Positions 61,755 through 64,000 of a stretch of DNA of 64,000 bases are shown here, in pieces. The notes under the pieces were generated by a model. It did not search any database. It was given only the letters and a program-made list of their open reading frames with translations, and was not told where the DNA came from. The number at the start of each line of letters is the position of its first letter. Within the stretch, counting starts at the first letter, position 1. A program made the translations under genes and the position numbers. The DNA comes from CAZGUH01 sp964529005. Lineage in GTDB: Bacteria > Actinomycetota > Acidimicrobiia > Acidimicrobiales > Ilumatobacteraceae. Location: NCBI GenBank assembly GCA_964529005.1, contig CAZGUH010000014.1, positions 1-64,000 of the forward strand, read 5' to 3'.

Positions 61755-63250
61755 ACGCTTCCCCCACGACCGTCGACGTCGTCGTCCCGACGATCGGCCG
61801 CCCGTCGCTCGGCGCGCTCATCGAGGCGCTCGCAGCCGGTGGCTTCTCCGGGCGCGTGTTCGTCGTCGACGACCGTGTCGACGGAACGGCGCCGCTGCCG
61901 TGGGAGCGCGATCGGCCGGCGCTCGACGTCGTCGTCCTGCGCGGCCGCGCTGGCGGGCCGGCGTCGGCGCGCAACATCGGGTGGCGGGCCTCGACCGCGA
62001 CGTGGATCGCGTTCCTCGACGACGACGTCGTGCCGGATGCGCGGTGGCCGGAACAGCTGGCCGACGACCTGGCGTGCCTCGACGGGGACGTGGCCGGCAG
62101 CCAGGGCGACGTCGCCGTGCCGCTGCCGGCCGACCGCCCGCCGACGGACTGGGAGCGCAACGTCCACGGCCTGTCGACGGCTCGATGGGCGACCGCCGAC
62201 ATGGCCTACCGGCGCAATGTCCTGCGCGCTCTCGGCGGGTTCGACGAGCGCTTCCGGCGCGCGTACCGCGAGGACGCCGACTTCGCGCTGCGAGCGATCG
62301 CCGCCGGCCACCGGCTGGTTCGCGGTGGTCGGCGTGTGACGCATCCGGTTCGTCCGGCGCCGTGGCACGTCAGCATCGCTGCGCAAGCCGGCAACGCCGA
62401 CGACGCGCTGATGGCACGCATCCACGGGCCGGGCTGGCGGGATCGCGCCGGGGCCCCGCGCGGCGCATTCGCCCGCCATGTCGCCACCACCGTCGCGGGC
62501 GCGGCCGCGCTGGCCGGCCTCGCCGCGCGGCGCAGACAGGTGGCCGGCGCGGCGGCGATCGCATGGGCCGCGTCCACCGCCGCGTTCACCCGTGCGCGGG
62601 TGGCTCCCGGGCCCGGCGGGGCGCGTGAGCTGTCCGCGATGGCGGTCAGTTCGGTGGCGATCCCGCCGGCCGCGGTCGTCCACCGTCTGCGCGGCGCGCG
62701 CGCCTCACGCGCTGGCTCCGTGGAGCGCGGCATGCCGGTCGCAGCGGTCCTCTTCGACCGCGACGGGACGCTGATCGTCGACGTGCCGTACAACGGCGAT
62801 CCGGCCAAGGTGACACCGGTGCCTGCGGCTCGCGACGCGCTCGACCGTCTGCGCGAGGCGGGTGTGCGCGTCGGCATGGTCACGAATCAGAGCGGCATCG
62901 CCCGCGGGGTGATTTCGGCGGCCGACGCGGCGCGGGTGAACGAGCGCGTCGTCGAGATGCTGGGGCCGATCGACGTCGTGCTCCAGTGCCCGCACGGACC
63001 CGACGACGGGTGTGCGTGCCGCAAGCCGCTGCCGGGAATGATCCTCTCCGCCGCCCGGCGCCTGGAGGCGCCTGTCGAGCGGTGCCTCGTCGTCGGCGAC
63101 ATCGGCGCCGACGTCGACGCGGCGCTCGCCGCAGGCGCACGGTCGGTGCTCGTTCCCACCGCCGTCACGCGACCGGCCGAGATCGCCGCCGCGCCGATCG
63201 TGGCGGGCGACCTGGCGACCGCGGTCGACCACGCCTTGGGGTTGTGGTGA
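61751..63250 (+). CDS. Fusion: glycosyltransferase family 2 plus HisB/GmhB-type HAD phosphatase
   Basis: A 499-residue two-domain protein. Residues about 8-215 form a GT2 domain (VDVVVPTIGRPSLGAL, GGPASARNIGWR, IAFLDDDVVPD as DxD, YREDADFALRA). A hydrophobic stretch (240-320) follows. Residues about 330-499 are a HAD phosphatase of the GmhB/HisB-N type: VLFDRDGTLIVDVPYNGDP with the nucleophile Asp, MVTNQSGIARG, CPHGPDDGCACRKPLPGM (zinc-binding cysteines as in GmhB) and VVGDIGADVDAA. GmhB removes the 7-phosphate from heptose 1,7-bisphosphate. The next gene is heptosyltransferase-like. Confidence 0.85.
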   Translation: MNASPTTVDVVVPTIGRPSLGALIEALAAGGFSGRVFVVDDRVDGTAPLPWERDRPALDVVVLRGRAGGPASARNIGWRASTATWIAFLDDDVVPDARWPEQLADDLACLDGDVAGSQGDVAVPLPADRPPTDWERNVHGLSTARWATADMAYRRNVLRALGGFDERFRRAYREDADFALRAIAAGHRLVRGGRRVTHPVRPAPWHVSIAAQAGNADDALMARIHGPGWRDRAGAPRGAFARHVATTVAGAAALAGLAARRRQVAGAAAIAWAASTAAFTRARVAPGPGGARELSAMAVSSVAIPPAAVVHRLRGARASRAGSVERGMPVAAVLFDRDGTLIVDVPYNGDPAKVTPVPAARDALDRLREAGVRVGMVTNQSGIARGVISAADAARVNERVVEMLGPIDVVLQCPHGPDDGCACRKPLPGMILSAARRLEAPVERCLVVGDIGADVDAALAAGARSVLVPTAVTRPAEIAAAPIVAGDLATAVDHALGLW

Positions 63251-64000
63251 GCCGTACGCGCGTGTTGCTCGCGCGCCTCGACAGTGTCGGCGACGTGTTG
63301 CTCACCGGCCCTGCGGCACGCGCTGTGGCGTGCTCGGGAGCCGAGGTCACGTTCCTGGCCAGCACGATCGGCGCCGCGGCGGCAGCGCTCCTGCCGGGCG
63401 TCGAGCGGGTCATCACCTACGACGCGCCGTGGGTCCTGGCGGACGCCCCACCGGTAAACCCCGCGGCGTTCCACGCCCTGGTCGACGCCGTGGCCGACGT
63501 TCGCCCCGACCAGGCCTTCGTGTTCACGTCGTTCCACCAGAGCCCACTGCCGCTCGCTCTGGCGTTGCGCCTCGCCGGGGTGCCGGAGATCGCAGCCGCC
63601 AGCGTCGACTATCCCGGCTCGCTCCTCGACGTCCGGCACCACGCCGTCGACGGCCACGAAGTGGATCAGGCGTTGTCGTTGGTGGCGCGGCGCGGGCATC
63701 ACCTTCCGCCTGGCGACACCGGCGCGCTGCGGATCCGCCGCCCATTGCCGAGCGTCTCCGCGCTGGCCGGGCCGTACGTCGTCATCCACCCCGGCGCGGC
63801 GGCCCCGGCGCGCGCGATCGACCCGGCGGTGGCAGCGGACGCCGCGCGCGAGCTGACCGCGGCCGGCTGGCGCGTCGCCGTCACCGGCTCGGCCGCAGAG
63901 GCAGCTCTCACCGCGCACGTCGCCGGCGCGAGCGGAGCCCTCGATCTCGCCGGCCGCCTCGACCTCGCCGAGCTGGCTGGCGTGCTCGACGGCGCCGAGG
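63247..64000 (+). CDS. Glycosyltransferase family 9 (heptosyltransferase-like), truncated by the window
   Basis: Open to the last base, at least 251 residues. It starts with GTG at 63247 overlapping the fusion gene stop. VLLARLDSVGDVLLTGPAARA is the GT9 opening (LD-x-(I/V)GD), and GPYVVIHPGAAAPAR is the second-domain nucleotide-binding motif; LDLAGRLDLAELAGVL near the end matches the LxGxTSL-E region of the family. GT9 enzymes add heptoses to lipid or glycan acceptors. It supports an ADP-heptose-type sugar in this organism's surface polymer. The C-terminal part is outside the window. Confidence 0.85.
   Translation, partial: MSRTRVLLARLDSVGDVLLTGPAARAVACSGAEVTFLASTIGAAAAALLPGVERVITYDAPWVLADAPPVNPAAFHALVDAVADVRPDQAFVFTSFHQSPLPLALALRLAGVPEIAAASVDYPGSLLDVRHHAVDGHEVDQALSLVARRGHHLPPGDTGALRIRRPLPSVSALAGPYVVIHPGAAAPARAIDPAVAADAARELTAAGWRVAVTGSAAEAALTAHVAGASGALDLAGRLDLAELAGVLDGAE

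Overview
The window is a high-GC, densely packed bacterial chromosome segment. The gene content points to Actinomycetota, and by inference to an Acidimicrobiia-like member: a BldD-type regulator, the hrcA-dnaJ-rsmE order next to lepA and hemW, an F420-type luciferase-like oxidoreductase, TreYZ, a SigF/SigB-type sigma factor with ANTAR and STAS partners, and many GTG/TTG or near-leaderless starts. It comes from a draft assembly: a run of exactly 100 N (25515-25614) interrupts hemW, and the first gene (64-821) can only be read with several one-base frameshifts.

Region 1 (about 0.9-25 kb) is an accessory catabolic island. It holds a short citrate-synthase-like citryl-CoA lyase, a MocR regulator, a CoxG-like protein coupled to a thiamine-diphosphate enzyme, a cyclase-family hydrolase with a class-C-like serine hydrolase, and an S9-family protein whose nucleophile position is Ala. 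It continues with three metal-dependent amidohydrolase-fold enzymes, an acyl-CoA ligase, an aldo/keto reductase, a complete Dpp/Opp-type ABC importer (two permeases, two ATPases, a lipoprotein), an M19-like protein lacking part of its metal site, a RidA protein and a class II aldolase. Most genes overlap by 1-17 bases, so there are few transcription units. Their promoters share CCAAT/ATTGG-type boxes that may be operators of the MocR protein. The likely theme is import of a peptide- or amide-like compound, its hydrolysis, CoA activation and C-C bond cleavage. The substrate is unknown.

Region 2 (25-33.5 kb) is core housekeeping: hemW, a BldD homologue with an intact cyclic-di-GMP signature, rsmE, dnaJ, hrcA with a CIRCE-like operator, a histidine phosphatase, lepA, rpsT and holA. 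The hrcA/phosphatase intergenic region carries a tandem 52-base repeat with a hairpin and a strong G-quadruplex motif.

Region 3 (33.6-60 kb) mixes transport, regulation and stress functions: an HPP-CBS protein, UspA, a Zn/Mn ABC importer, a TetR-controlled MFS pump, a 600-residue acyl-CoA dehydrogenase facing a MarR gene, a small Rho_N-like basic protein, treYZ, a D-2-hydroxyacid dehydrogenase, a helicase, an LLM oxidoreductase, two ferritin-like proteins, a membrane glycosyltransferase, a FAD oxidoreductase, a GAF-ANTAR protein, a STAS protein and a SigF/SigB-type sigma factor. Promoter-like sites of the GNNT-N16/17-GGGTA class lie in front of uspA, the Rho_N-like gene, treYZ, the ferritin pair, the sigma operon and the carbamoyltransferase, so a local general-stress regulon is plausible.

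Region 4 (60.1-64 kb) starts a surface-glycan cluster: a NodU-type carbamoyltransferase, a glycosyltransferase-2/HAD-phosphatase fusion and a family-9 (heptosyltransferase-like) glycosyltransferase cut off by the window end. No tRNA, rRNA, CRISPR array or insertion sequence was recognised.
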